NCBI GenBank assembly: GCA_038203875.1
Contig: JBBRDN010000025.1
Span: forward strand, 1 to 32,775
Direction of reading: 5' to 3'
Length of the DNA: 32,775 nucleotides
Source: CANJSG01 sp038203875
GTDB lineage: Bacteria; Verrucomicrobiota; Verrucomicrobiia; Limisphaerales; CANJSG01
The translations under genes were made by a program, and so were the position numbers. This document shows positions 7,454 to 16,593 of the stretch, piece by piece. How positions within the stretch are numbered: position 1 is the first letter of the stretch; each line of letters starts with the position of its first letter. The notes under the pieces were generated by a model. The model worked only from the letters and a program-made list of their open reading frames with translations, did not search any database and was not told where the DNA came from.

Positions 7454-8728
7454 TCAGGCGCGCGGCGGGAGCACCTTGTCGACGGGGCTTTTCTCAAGGA
7501 CGGCATACTGCGGCAGGCCGTTCTTGAAGGGCACGACGACTTCTCCCTCGATGAGAGGCTGTGCGTAGGCCACGAACTTCTCGTTGGGCATGAAGCCGTC
7601 TTCGGAAACCCAGTCGCGGGGGACGAAGTGTTCGACGTTGGCGATGTTGTTGAGGTCTTCGAGATCCGTGGTGAAGGAGACCGGGCTGGTGTTCCGGCGG
7701 ACCACCTTGACCATGAAACCGCTGGAGCCGTTGACGGATGCGCGCACGGCGGCTTCACCGCAGGCGAAGGCGATGTCGGCGTCGGTCTTGGAGGCGAGAT
7801 GGGCGGCGCAGCGCTGGGCGTAGCCGAGCTTCACCGTGCGGGTCTTGAGGTTGAGCTTGCCTTGGACGATCTCGGCGAGCTTGTCGGCGGCGCCGGAAAG
7901 AACGGCATGTCCGAAGGCGTCGACCCGGGTCTTGTCCGCTCCGATCTCCTCGCCCTTGGCGTTCTTGAGACCTTCGCCGACCACGACGATGCAATGCTTC
8001 AACGTCGCGACCGTTTCCTTCACCTTGGCGAGGAACGCGGCTTCGTTGAACGCGATCTCGGGGAGCAGGATGATGTGTGGGGGATTGGCGGCGTTGCCCT
8101 GCTTGGCGAGGACGGTGCCGGCGGCGATCCATCCGGCGGCACGGCCCATCACTTCGACGATGCAGCAGGAGCCGTCGTCGGTGGCCATCGCGCCGACGTC
8201 GAGGCCGATCTCGGCGACGGTGGCGGAGTTATACTTGATGACCGAGCCGTAGCCGGGGCAGTGGTCGGTCACGGGCAGGTCGTTGTCGATCGTCTTGGGC
8301 ACGCCGATCACGCGCACTTCGAAGCCGCGCTTCGCTGACTCGTTGTGGATCTTGTTGGCCGTGTCCTGCGAATCATTGCCGCCGAGGTAGAAGAAATAGC
8401 GGATGTTGTGCGCCTCGAAGAGCTGGAACAAACGGTCCATGTCCTTCGCGGCCTGCTCAGGCTTCTTGTCGAAGTTGATCTTGTAGCGACAGGTGCCGAG
8501 GGCGGCGGCGGGCGTGTGGCGGAGCGCGCGAATCGTCGAGGCCTTCTCGTCGTTGAAGTCGATCATCTCCTCGTTGAGCGTGCCAAGGATGCCGTTGAGT
8601 CCGCCAAAGATCTCCTCGATGCACTCGTGCTTGCCCGCTTCTGTGACGACGCCGGCGAGGCTCGCGTTGATGACGGATGTCGGTCCGCCGGACTGGGCGA
8701 CCAGGAGATTTCCAAGTAGTTCTGCCAT
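7454..8728 (-). CDS. pfp: Pyrophosphate-dependent 6-phosphofructokinase
   Basis: 424 residues, the usual length for single-domain PPi-type enzymes. It phosphorylates fructose 6-phosphate to the 1,6-bisphosphate with pyrophosphate, reversibly, so it can serve both glycolysis and gluconeogenesis. Motifs: N-terminal AQSGGPTSVIN (phosphate loop, 11-21), GGNDS (116-120) where ATP enzymes have GGDGS, PKTIDND (144-150) whose Lys is the PPi-specific signature replacing Gly in ATP enzymes, and MGRAAGW (194-200) for sugar phosphate. PPi use follows from the Asp/Lys pair (family knowledge). It is preceded by the nuo operon with 163 bp between, so it is probably transcribed separately, and ends at the hairpin at 7344-7375. 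Start ATG at 8728, with only a weak AAGAAA upstream. Confidence 0.92.
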   Translation of the reverse strand: MAELLGNLLVAQSGGPTSVINASLAGVVTEAGKHECIEEIFGGLNGILGTLNEEMIDFNDEKASTIRALRHTPAAALGTCRYKINFDKKPEQAAKDMDRLFQLFEAHNIRYFFYLGGNDSQDTANKIHNESAKRGFEVRVIGVPKTIDNDLPVTDHCPGYGSVIKYNSATVAEIGLDVGAMATDDGSCCIVEVMGRAAGWIAAGTVLAKQGNAANPPHIILLPEIAFNEAAFLAKVKETVATLKHCIVVVGEGLKNAKGEEIGADKTRVDAFGHAVLSGAADKLAEIVQGKLNLKTRTVKLGYAQRCAAHLASKTDADIAFACGEAAVRASVNGSSGFMVKVVRRNTSPVSFTTDLEDLNNIANVEHFVPRDWVSEDGFMPNEKFVAYAQPLIEGEVVVPFKNGLPQYAVLEKSPVDKVLPPRA

Positions 8729-8848
8729 AAGCTTGTTTCTTTGACCGGAACGAACAGCGGCAACGGACCGCTCAACCTACCGGTTCTGCAAATTCGGTTT
8801 GCGAAGCTGCCAATCGCGCAGGGGGGTGTCAACCAGAAGGCCTGAAAT

Positions 8849-8864
8849 CGCGGGGTGTCCCGCG
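8849..8864 (-). terminator. Hairpin after nuoN, possible end of the nuo operon
   Basis: The perfect 6-bp GC stem CGCGGG/CCCGCG with a 4-nt loop lies 28 nt after the nuoN stop. It is flanked by two direct copies of CTGAAATCG (8842-8850, 8865-8873). On the minus strand it is followed by ATTTC, a poor T tract. It is a likely weak terminator or processing site. Confidence 0.4.
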
Positions 8865-8891
8865 CTGAAATCGGCCCGATTGGGACGGGGT

Positions 8892-10358
8892 TTAGAGCAG
8901 TCGAGCGAAGACGCCGACGGCGCTGTTCAAGGACTCCGCGTCCACGTCGACGAGGATCCGGGGGAACACGCCGAGGAGAAACATTCCCGCCATGCAGACG
9001 GCCAACGTGAATGCCAAGGCGCCGGGAACCGGAATCGGCGAATGGTCGGAGACGTCCTTGGACCAGAAGATGGCCCGGATGACACCGAAGTAGTAGTAGA
9101 GCGAGATCACGACCGCGATCACGGCGACGCCGAGCAGCACGAAATGCACGCCCGAAACGGCACCGGCCTTGATGAGCGACTTCAGCAGCAGGAATTTTCC
9201 GAAGAATCCGGCCAACGGAGGGATGCCCGCGAGCGAGACCATTGAGAAGGTCAGCGCGGCCGCGAGCATCGGCGAGCGTTTGCTTAAGCCGGCCAGCACC
9301 GAGATGTCGTCCGACTCGGCGTTGCGCGTGATGATCGAAATGACGGTGAACGCGGCCAACACGGCGAAGAGGTATCCGACGAGATAGACGAGCACGGCAG
9401 TCGCGCCGTCCTTGTTGACGGCCGCGATGCCGAGCATGAGGAAGCCGGCGTTGGCGATGCTCGAATAGCCCAGCAGACGCTTCAGGCTTCGCTGCGGAAT
9501 CGCGCAAAGGCTGCCGTAAATGATGGTCGCTCCGGAGATGAAAGCCAGCAGGCCCGACCAGGACTTGGCCACCTCCGGCACCGCGACGAACAGGACGCGC
9601 ATCAGAAGCACGATGCCAGCCGCCTTGGAACCGACGGCCAGGAACGCGGTCACAGGAGCGGGAGAACCCTGATAGACGTCCGGCGCCCAGACGTGGAACG
9701 GAAACGCGGCGATCTTGAACCCGAGGCCCGTTGTCAGCAGCAGCAGGCCGACGAGAAAGATGGGATCACCGGAGATGTCCTTCAACTTGGCCGACAATTC
9801 GATGAAGTTGGTTGTTCCCGCGATTCCCGAGACCAGGGCGATGCCGAAGACGGTGAAGCCCGTCGAAAGCGCGCCGAGGATGAGATACTTCACGCCCGCT
9901 TCAAGCGACTGGAGCTTGTTCCGCTGGAAGCTCGTCAGCACGTAGAACGTGATCGTGATTAGTTCCAAAGCCGCGAACATCAGGGTGAAGTCGTTCGAGG
10001 ACGCGGCGAACATCATTCCCGCCAGCGCGAACAGGATCAGGCTGTAGAACTCGGAGATTCCGACCGCGATGCGGTCCGCAAAATCGATGGCGAGGAGCAG
10101 AACGATGAATGCAGCGGCAAGGAAGAACCGTTTGAAAAACAGCGACAGGCCGTCGAACACATACATCTTTCCGAAGGCGGTTCCGAAGTCCGGGAAGGCG
10201 GGCGAGAAGCTGGCCGCGAAGATGACGGCTACGCCGGCGGCAGCGATGAATCCAAGCATGCGGCGCTTGGCCGGGGCGATCCACAAGTCGGCCAGCAGGA
10301 TCCCGAGTCCCAGCAGGACCGTGGCGATTTCCAGGCTGATGAGCTGGTAGGAATTCAT
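8892..10358 (-). CDS. nuoN: NADH-quinone oxidoreductase subunit N
   Basis: 488 residues with about 14 membrane segments; the antiporter-like subunit of complex I next to subunits K and M. It has the proton-antiporter family core: a FKIAAFPFHVWAPDVYQGSP segment with the conserved transmembrane Lys region, followed by the PVTAFLAVGSKAAG broken helix, and a later Lys-bearing helix (SLKRLLGYSSIANAGFLMLG). It is the last gene of the nuo operon, 15 nt after nuoM. The short N-terminus (ELISLEIATVLLGLGIL type) is normal. There is no Shine-Dalgarno site before the ATG at 10358. The assignment is certain by motif and position. Confidence 0.96.
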   Translation of the reverse strand: MNSYQLISLEIATVLLGLGILLADLWIAPAKRRMLGFIAAAGVAVIFAASFSPAFPDFGTAFGKMYVFDGLSLFFKRFFLAAAFIVLLLAIDFADRIAVGISEFYSLILFALAGMMFAASSNDFTLMFAALELITITFYVLTSFQRNKLQSLEAGVKYLILGALSTGFTVFGIALVSGIAGTTNFIELSAKLKDISGDPIFLVGLLLLTTGLGFKIAAFPFHVWAPDVYQGSPAPVTAFLAVGSKAAGIVLLMRVLFVAVPEVAKSWSGLLAFISGATIIYGSLCAIPQRSLKRLLGYSSIANAGFLMLGIAAVNKDGATAVLVYLVGYLFAVLAAFTVISIITRNAESDDISVLAGLSKRSPMLAAALTFSMVSLAGIPPLAGFFGKFLLLKSLIKAGAVSGVHFVLLGVAVIAVVISLYYYFGVIRAIFWSKDVSDHSPIPVPGALAFTLAVCMAGMFLLGVFPRILVDVDAESLNSAVGVFARLL

Positions 10359-10373
10359 TCGGGTCGGAAGAAA

Positions 10374-12041
10374 TCAGTTGCGGTTGTCGGCCACGTTGAG
10401 CGGCGCAGGCGCCGTGACGGACGCGGCGGCTTTAGCCGGAGAGACCTTGTGCGAGAGGTTCACGACTTCGGCGATGCTGCCCTTGATCTTCGAGGTCAGC
10501 AGCGACGGGAAACAGCCGAACAGGATCAGTCCGACCAGCAGCAGCGCATAGGGAAGTTTGCGCCAGAGCTGCCAGACTCCGCCGCCGAGCGCAGAGTGGA
10601 AGAACGCGGTCACGGCCCCAAGGAATCCCAGGCCGCCTTCGGACGCGGGCAGCGGTTCCTTGATGACGAACTCGCCGACATTCTCGGTCCTGGCCTGCGT
10701 GGGTCCGTGCAGGACCGAACGGATCGCGCGCAGCATGTAGAGGCCGCTGATGACCAAACCGCCCCAGGCCGCGAAGACGACGATGTTGGGAAGAACCTTC
10801 CAGGCTCCGACTATGACGAGCATCTCGCCGTTGAAGTTGGCGAACCCCGGCAGGCCGCAACCGGCCATGAAGCACATGACCATGGCCACGCCGATGAAGG
10901 GCATCTTGCGGAGAAGCCCGCCGAGTTCGTCCATCTTCAGAGTGCCGGTGGTGTTGTAGACGTAGCCGGTCAATCCGTAGCTGAGCGCGGCCAGCAGGCC
11001 GTGGGCGACCATGATGACGACCGCACCGGTCAGGCCGATGAGCGAGTCGCTGGCGATGCCGAGGAAGACAAAGCCCATGTGCGCGACCGACGAATTACCG
11101 ATCAGCATGTTGAGATCCTTCTGCCGCATGGCGACCCATCCGCAGTAGATGATGTTGCCGACACAGAGCACCGCGAGCACCGGCATCCACTTGGCGACGC
11201 CTTCCGGCATCAAGGGCAAGGCAACCCGGATGATGGCATAGAGGCCGGCCTTCTTCAGGACGCCGGCGTGCATCATGGCCGTGGCCGTGGGAGCGGAGGC
11301 GTAACCAAGGGGAGCCCAGCTGTGGAACGGGAAGAGGCCGACAAGGATTCCGAATCCGAACAATAGCAGCGGGAAGATAACCGCCTGGGCACCGGAACTA
11401 AGGGCCTTCTTGGACAACGCTTCCTTCAGCGTGACGATGTCGAGCGAGTTGACACCGGCAGAGACGTAGAGGGCGATCAGGCCGATCAACGCCAGCATCG
11501 CGCCGAGCGTCAGGTAGAGCGTGATCTGGTAGGTGGCGTAGTTCTTCTGAGGGCCTCGACCCCAAACTCCGATCATGATGAAGGTCGGGACGAGCGCCAG
11601 TTCGTTGAAGAAGTAGAAGAAGAACAGGTCCAGCGAGCAGAACGCCCCGAACGCGCCGCCGGACATCAGGAGAAGGAGCAGATAGAAGGTCTTCTCGCCG
11701 GTCTTGATCTCCCAGGACACGGCGGTCGCCGCGAAGGCCACGATGCCGGCCATGAGGAGCAGGCCGATGCTGATGCCGTCCACGCCGACGTGGTAGTTGA
11801 TGTTGATCACGTCGCTCGTGATCCACGCCACCTTGTGCTGCATCTGGAAGGTCGCGAGATTCGCCGGGTCGAAGCCCTGCGGTTGGAACTGCACGAATGC
11901 CGTGATGGCAAGACTCATGGCCACGAGCGTGGCAGCCAGCGCCACCAGCCGGATGATGAACCGGAAGTTCCCAGGGATCAGCGCAACGATCAGGGCCGCG
12001 ACCAGCGGGACGGAGATGAGTGTCGTGAGCAAAAGGGACAT
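10374..12041 (-). CDS. nuoM: NADH-quinone oxidoreductase subunit M
   Basis: 555 residues, slightly longer than the usual 480-510 owing to a longer C-terminal part (an amphipathic/loop region, then a last helix and a polar tail SVTAPAPLNVADNRN). It is a proton-pumping antiporter-like membrane subunit. Visible motifs are the conserved Glu helix (FFFYFFNELALVPTFIMIG), the broken-helix motif GLFPFHSWAPLGYASAPTAT with MMHAGVLKKAGLYAIIR, and the QKDLNMLIGNSSVAHMGF helix with its conserved Lys. The His-Ala-Gly-Val-Leu-Lys-Lys variant differs a little from the common LAGVLLKMG but keeps the Lys. It starts 2 nt after the nuoL stop, implying translational coupling. Confidence 0.96.
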   Translation of the reverse strand: MSLLLTTLISVPLVAALIVALIPGNFRFIIRLVALAATLVAMSLAITAFVQFQPQGFDPANLATFQMQHKVAWITSDVININYHVGVDGISIGLLLMAGIVAFAATAVSWEIKTGEKTFYLLLLLMSGGAFGAFCSLDLFFFYFFNELALVPTFIMIGVWGRGPQKNYATYQITLYLTLGAMLALIGLIALYVSAGVNSLDIVTLKEALSKKALSSGAQAVIFPLLLFGFGILVGLFPFHSWAPLGYASAPTATAMMHAGVLKKAGLYAIIRVALPLMPEGVAKWMPVLAVLCVGNIIYCGWVAMRQKDLNMLIGNSSVAHMGFVFLGIASDSLIGLTGAVVIMVAHGLLAALSYGLTGYVYNTTGTLKMDELGGLLRKMPFIGVAMVMCFMAGCGLPGFANFNGEMLVIVGAWKVLPNIVVFAAWGGLVISGLYMLRAIRSVLHGPTQARTENVGEFVIKEPLPASEGGLGFLGAVTAFFHSALGGGVWQLWRKLPYALLLVGLILFGCFPSLLTSKIKGSIAEVVNLSHKVSPAKAAASVTAPAPLNVADNRN

Positions 12042-12043
12042 GG

Positions 12044-13966
12044 CTATTTCAGGACGATCAGGAGCACGACGACGAGCCCGGCGACGAAGAGGAGCGCGTA
12101 GGTCTGGATGTTGCCGGATTGCAGCAGCCGCAGCGCGCGGCCCGCGATTTCAAAGCTGCCGTGGGTTCCACGGACCATCAGGCCGGACACCAGCCAGCGG
12201 TCGATGAAGTCGGCCACGTAGGAAAGCGCCTCGTGGGTGATGCGGATAAGGAAGCTCCAGATTTCGTCAAAGTAGAACCGGCGCGCCATCGCGCGGGAGA
12301 AGAAGCCCAACGCGTTCGGCAGCGGATCCTTCTCCGCGTTGCCGTAGAGCGCGAAGGCGAACGACACGCCGAAGACGACGGCCAGCACGCCGAAGATCGC
12401 GGCGAACGGCGAATGGCCGAACGGCGCGAAGATTTCAGCGACCATTCCGTGTCTTCCATGGGCTTCGACGCCGAACTGATGGTCAAGCAGGTGATTGATC
12501 CCGAAGACGCCGGCTAGCACAGAAGGAATCGCGAGGGCGATGAGAGGGAAACTCATGATCCCGGGCGACTCGTGCGCGTGCCCGGCGGACTCGGAGCGGG
12601 GTTTGCCGAGGAACGCCACGATGAACAGGCGGCTCATGTAGAAGGTGGTCAACAGCGCGACCAGCGCGGCGATGACGAACCAGCCTTTGTTGGCCTCCAA
12701 CGCGGCGGCGAGGATGGCGTCCTTGCTGTAGAAGCCGCTGAAGGGCGGCACTCCGGCCAACGCGAGCGTGCCGATGAGAAAGGTCCAATAGGTGACGGGC
12801 ATCTTCTTCTTCAGCCCGCCCATCTGCCAGATGTCCTGCTCGTGATGGCAGGCATGGATGACGGAACCGGCTCCGAGGAAGAGCATCGCCTTGAAGAACG
12901 CGTGGGTCGTCAGGTGATACATCGCGGCCGAAGGTCCCTGGCCAAGGACAACCCCGCCCGTGCCGACGGCCATCACCATGTAGCCGAGCTGCGAGAGCGT
13001 GGAGTAGGCGAGGATCCGTTTGATGTCGTTCTGCTGAAGAGCCATCAACGCAGCGATCAGGGCGGTGATCGCACCGATCCAGCCGATGACAGTCAACGCA
13101 TCCGGCGTGAAGACCACGAATACACGGCACAGGAGGAAAACGCCGGCGGCCACCATTGTAGCGGCGTGGATCAGAGCGGAGACCGGCGTCGGGCCTTCCA
13201 TCGCGTCCGGCAACCAGACGTGCAGCGGGAACTGGGCGGACTTGCCCATCGCACCGCAGAAGATCAACAGGCCGGCGATCGTTCCCATCGTTCCGAGCGC
13301 GGCGGGATTCTTGGCCAAGGCTGCGGAGATGCCGTCGAAGCTCATCGTCCCGAGGATTCCCCAGACCATGAGGATGCCGAGCATGAAGCCGAAGTCGCCG
13401 ATGCGGTTTGTCAGGAAGGCCTTCTTCGCGGCGTCGGCGGCGGAGGGTTTCTCGAACCAGTAGCCGATCAGCAGGTAGGACGACACGCCCACGAGCTCCC
13501 AGAAGATGAACATCATCATCAGGTTGTTCGCGAGGACGATGCCAAGCATCGAGAAGCAGAAGAGGCTCAGGCTGGCAAAGTAACGCGGGACCGAACGGTC
13601 TTCGTGCATGTAGCCCCAGGAGAAGACATGGATGGCGGTGCCGACGCCGGTGACGATCAGCAGCATCAGCTGGCTGAGGGCGTCGATCTTGAAACCGAAG
13701 TTGATGATGATGTCCTGAATGGAGCTGGCTTCACCAGTGAGCCCGGGGACTTGGAGATTGATCCATTCCAAATTCAGCAAAGGACCCAGCAGCGACCCGC
13801 CGCCGGTCTTGGCGAAGAGGATGATGCTTGCGACGAAGGCCGTGGCGATGGCGCCGATGGAGATGCCGGCGCTGAGGCCTTTCGAGCCGCGCGTGAACAG
13901 GGTGATGCCAACCGCCGAGGCCAGCGGCAGGAGGAGAATGATCCAGGGTAGAAGCTCGGGGTTCAT
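12044..13966 (-). CDS. nuoL: NADH-quinone oxidoreductase subunit L
   Basis: 640 residues, the distal antiporter-like pump of complex I with the long lateral helix at its C-terminus. Motifs: LIVTGVGTAIHVFSWGYMHE, the MMMFIFWELVGVSSYLLIGY helix with conserved Glu, QFPLHVWLPDAMEGPTPVSA and the LIHAATMVAAGVFLLCR broken helix, and QNDIKRILAYSTLSQLGYM with conserved Lys. The extramembrane segment before the last helices is loop-like, and the last helix is FVAGLVVVLLIVLK. The gene lies between nuoK (9 nt away) and nuoM (2 nt away), the usual order. Confidence 0.97.
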   Translation of the reverse strand: MNPELLPWIILLLPLASAVGITLFTRGSKGLSAGISIGAIATAFVASIILFAKTGGGSLLGPLLNLEWINLQVPGLTGEASSIQDIIINFGFKIDALSQLMLLIVTGVGTAIHVFSWGYMHEDRSVPRYFASLSLFCFSMLGIVLANNLMMMFIFWELVGVSSYLLIGYWFEKPSAADAAKKAFLTNRIGDFGFMLGILMVWGILGTMSFDGISAALAKNPAALGTMGTIAGLLIFCGAMGKSAQFPLHVWLPDAMEGPTPVSALIHAATMVAAGVFLLCRVFVVFTPDALTVIGWIGAITALIAALMALQQNDIKRILAYSTLSQLGYMVMAVGTGGVVLGQGPSAAMYHLTTHAFFKAMLFLGAGSVIHACHHEQDIWQMGGLKKKMPVTYWTFLIGTLALAGVPPFSGFYSKDAILAAALEANKGWFVIAALVALLTTFYMSRLFIVAFLGKPRSESAGHAHESPGIMSFPLIALAIPSVLAGVFGINHLLDHQFGVEAHGRHGMVAEIFAPFGHSPFAAIFGVLAVVFGVSFAFALYGNAEKDPLPNALGFFSRAMARRFYFDEIWSFLIRITHEALSYVADFIDRWLVSGLMVRGTHGSFEIAGRALRLLQSGNIQTYALLFVAGLVVVLLIVLK

Positions 13967-13975
13967 CGCGTCGGG

Positions 13976-14320
13976 CTACAGCTTCATCGTGGTGAGGTCT
14001 TCGACGTGGGCGGTCTGCCGTTTGCGGTAGAGGGCCACGATGAGGGCAAGGCCCACCGCCACTTCGGCGGCGGCCACGGTGATGATGAAGAACACCATCA
14101 CCTGTCCGTTGAGATTGTTGTTGAACCGGGAAAAGGCGACCAGCGCGAGGTTCGACGCGTTGAGCATCAGCTCAAGCGACATATACATCACGAGGATGTT
14201 CCGCCGGACGAGCACGCCGAGCACGCCGAGGCAAAACAGGATGGCGCTGACGGCGAGGTAGTGCTGAAGACCCACGGGCGGGAGCGAAGGGAGGTCGACG
14301 GAGGCGGCGAGCAGATTCAT
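13976..14320 (-). CDS. nuoK: NADH-quinone oxidoreductase subunit K
   Basis: 114 residues (usual about 100) with three membrane helices. Both membrane glutamates essential for proton transfer are present: E50 in VMYMSLELMLNASNL and E86 in VAAAEVAVGLALIVALYR. About 14 extra residues precede the first helix; the ATG at 14320 overlaps the nuoJ stop by 4 nt (ATGA) and has a good Shine-Dalgarno AAAGGAG 6 nt upstream, so this start is well supported. This is one of the few clear ribosome sites in the operon. Confidence 0.96.
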   Translation of the reverse strand: MNLLAASVDLPSLPPVGLQHYLAVSAILFCLGVLGVLVRRNILVMYMSLELMLNASNLALVAFSRFNNNLNGQVMVFFIITVAAAEVAVGLALIVALYRKRQTAHVEDLTTMKL

Positions 14321-14820
14321 TTCAGCTCCTTTCGGCTGAGGAGGATGACGCCGATCATGGCGACGAGCAGGAGCACGGAGACGATTTCAAACGGCAGGAG
14401 GAACTTGTCGAAGAGCAGTTTTCCAAGCGCCACGGTGCTCCCTTCGATCGTCGGAGCCGCTCCTTTCCACTGGGTCGTGCCGATGCTCTTCAGGAAGATC
14501 GCGGCGGTGCCGAAAACGGCGAGCGCTCCGATGCCGGCGCTGATGACCTTGAACTTCCGCCGTTCCTCCTCCTTCAGGTCGAGGAGCATGATCACGAAGA
14601 GGAAGAGCACCATGACCGCGCCCGCATAGACGAGGATCTGAACGGCTGCGAGGAAGAAGGCGTGCAACAGCACGAACAGGCCGGACATCGAGACGATGGT
14701 GAGCACGAGGAAGATCGCGCTCGTGACCGGGTTCCGACTCAACGGATTCGCCACGACCATCAGCCCGCAGAAGAGCGTCAGAGCGGCGAACAGGTAGAAA
14801 AAGATGTCGGACAGTGCCAT
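14317..14820 (-). CDS. nuoJ: NADH-quinone oxidoreductase subunit J
   Basis: 167 residues with five predicted membrane helices. It carries the conserved third-helix motif AAVQILVYAGAVMVLFLFVIML that contains the pi-bulge involved in complex I state transitions (family knowledge). After it comes the charged loop DLKEEERRKFK, then two further helices; the last ends in LLSRKELK. It overlaps nuoK by 4 nt and lies 27 nt after nuoI. No Shine-Dalgarno site is seen. Confidence 0.95.
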   Translation of the reverse strand: MALSDIFFYLFAALTLFCGLMVVANPLSRNPVTSAIFLVLTIVSMSGLFVLLHAFFLAAVQILVYAGAVMVLFLFVIMLLDLKEEERRKFKVISAGIGALAVFGTAAIFLKSIGTTQWKGAAPTIEGSTVALGKLLFDKFLLPFEIVSVLLLVAMIGVILLSRKELK

Positions 14821-14847
14821 GTCAGGTTGCGTGGAAAGAGCGGCCGA

Positions 14848-15423
14848 TCATTTGGTCTCCACTGGGAACACTTCCTGTTCCTTTGCCTCCTCCAGCTTGT
14901 GTTTCCACTTCTGGATGCCGCCGCTCGTGCCACCGAGACTGAGGAGCTTTTCCTTGTTGAAGATCATCTCGCCGCGCGCGAGGCCGGTGAGCGAGTAGTC
15001 CTTCTGCAAGAAAATCGCCTCTTCCGGGCACAATTCCTGGCAGAACCCGCAGAAGATGCACCGGAGCATGTTGATCTCGAACTCGCGCGGCATCTTCTCC
15101 GCGTTCTTGCGGTCGGCCGTCTGGCCGTCGGCACCGGGAGGCGTGATCTTGATGGCCTTGGGTGGGCAGACGAATTCGCAGAGCTGGCAGCTGACGCACT
15201 TGGTCGCGCCGTCCTGGTCCTTCACGAGGTAGGGCGCGCCGCGATAACCTTCGGCGACGTCCCACTTGGTCTCGGGGTAATAGCCCTTGGACAGGGTGTT
15301 GCCGCCCGTCTTGCCCCTGAAGACGGTGTTGTAGAAATGCTTCGAGGTGATCTTGAAGCCGCCCCAGATCGACGGGAGATACATCCTCTCCCAGAAGCTC
15401 AGTGGTTTGCGATCGACAATCAT
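14848..15423 (-). CDS. nuoI: NADH-quinone oxidoreductase subunit I (2x[4Fe-4S])
   Basis: 191 residues, a peripheral arm subunit that passes electrons from NuoG to NuoB. Two ferredoxin-type motifs provide clusters N6a and N6b: C76-x2-C79-x2-C82-x3-C86 (CVSCQLCEFVC) and C122-x2-C125-x2-C128-x3-C132 (CIFCGFCQELC). The N-terminal amphipathic segment (LSFWERMYLPSIWGGFKIT) anchors it at the membrane. The acidic/Lys-rich tail (WKHKLEEAKEQEVFPVETK) is unusually polar, but the length is normal. It sits between nuoH and nuoJ, as usual. Confidence 0.96.
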   Translation of the reverse strand: MIVDRKPLSFWERMYLPSIWGGFKITSKHFYNTVFRGKTGGNTLSKGYYPETKWDVAEGYRGAPYLVKDQDGATKCVSCQLCEFVCPPKAIKITPPGADGQTADRKNAEKMPREFEINMLRCIFCGFCQELCPEEAIFLQKDYSLTGLARGEMIFNKEKLLSLGGTSGGIQKWKHKLEEAKEQEVFPVETK

Positions 15424-15442
15424 GTTGGCGTCAAGGTTGGGG

Positions 15443-16591
15443 TCAGCGGACGAAATACATGACCACGGCGGTCACGAGGATGTTGGCGAGGGCGACCGGG
15501 ATGAACCGGCGCCATCCGAGATCCATCAGCTGGTCGTAGCGGAAGCGCGGCAACATCCAGCGCACCCAGATGAAGACGACCATGAAAAAAAGGATCTTTG
15601 CCACGAAGATGGCGATGTGGGCCAGGCCTCCGACAATCGAGGTCGCGGGCTGGTCGAGCCCAAAAAACGGCAGGCTCCAGCCGCCGAAGAACAGCACCAC
15701 CATCATGCAGGAGGCGGTGATCATGCTGGCGTATTCACCCATGAAAAAGAGGGCGAACTTCATCGAGCTGTATTCCGTGTTGTAGCCGGCCACGAGCTCC
15801 GTCTCGGACTCGGGTAGGTCGAACGGCAGGCGGTTCGTCTCGGCGAAGGCGGACACAAGGAAGATGCCGAACGAGACGATCATGCAGGGCCAAAGCAGGT
15901 AGGACGCGAAGGTCTGCTGCGTGGCCATGAACGGCAGGGCCATCCATCCGTGCTGCGCCTGGTGTGTGATGATGTCGGAGAGGTTCAGCTTGCCGATGAT
16001 CATGAAGACCGGGATCACCGACATGCCCATGGCCAGCTCGTAGGAGATCATCTGCGCCGTGGACCGGATGCCGCCGAGGAAGGGATACTTCGAGTTCGAG
16101 GCGTAGCCGGCTAAGACGATGCCGTAGACGCCGAGCGAGACGATACCGAACGTATAAAGGATGCCGACGTTGAGATCGGCGATGACCATCTTCTGTGAAC
16201 CGAGCGTCGAACCGAACGGGATCACGCCAACCGTCATGAACGCAGGAACCAGCGTGATCGCCGGAGCCAGCCAGAAGTAGGCCTTGCGGACGTAGGACGG
16301 GGTGAAGTCCTCCTTCAGGATCGATTTCACGCCGTCGGCCAGCGGCTGCCAGATGCCCAGCTTGGTCAGGAGCGGTCCAAGAATCGGAATGCTTCCGACC
16401 AAGGGCAGCGAGACGCGGTTGGGTCCCTGGCGGTCCTGAATGAAGGCTGAGATTTTGCGCTCGGCGAGGACCGAGTAGGCGACCATCGGCAAAAGCGCGA
16501 GGAAGAGCACGCCGAGGATCTTCAGCACGCTGAACGTCACGCTTTGGGTGAGCGGAGACAGCGAGGTCCAGTATTGGTTAAAGCTATCCAT
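15443..16591 (-). CDS. nuoH: NADH-quinone oxidoreductase subunit H
   Basis: 382 residues, the membrane subunit forming the quinone-entry channel with NuoB and NuoD. Typical motifs: AERKISAFIQDRQGPNRV at the start, ISYELAMGMSVIPV, and ETNRLPFDLPESETELVAGY then NTEYSSMKFALFFMGEYASM. The open frame extends to 16750, but those extra residues are Arg/His-rich shadow sequence over nuoG. The ATG at 16591, 2 nt after the nuoG stop, gives the family N-terminus (first hydrophobic helix at about 14-38), so I use it. Confidence 0.96.
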   Translation of the reverse strand: MDSFNQYWTSLSPLTQSVTFSVLKILGVLFLALLPMVAYSVLAERKISAFIQDRQGPNRVSLPLVGSIPILGPLLTKLGIWQPLADGVKSILKEDFTPSYVRKAYFWLAPAITLVPAFMTVGVIPFGSTLGSQKMVIADLNVGILYTFGIVSLGVYGIVLAGYASNSKYPFLGGIRSTAQMISYELAMGMSVIPVFMIIGKLNLSDIITHQAQHGWMALPFMATQQTFASYLLWPCMIVSFGIFLVSAFAETNRLPFDLPESETELVAGYNTEYSSMKFALFFMGEYASMITASCMMVVLFFGGWSLPFFGLDQPATSIVGGLAHIAIFVAKILFFMVVFIWVRWMLPRFRYDQLMDLGWRRFIPVALANILVTAVVMYFVR

Positions 16592-16593
16592 GC

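Noticed and set aside
12572..13951. 459-codon plus-strand frame opposite nuoL
   Set aside because: Antisense shadow of a GC-rich membrane-protein gene: Glu/Asp/His/Arg-rich, no domain. The same holds for long frames opposite nuoD, pfp and the PVC heme gene.
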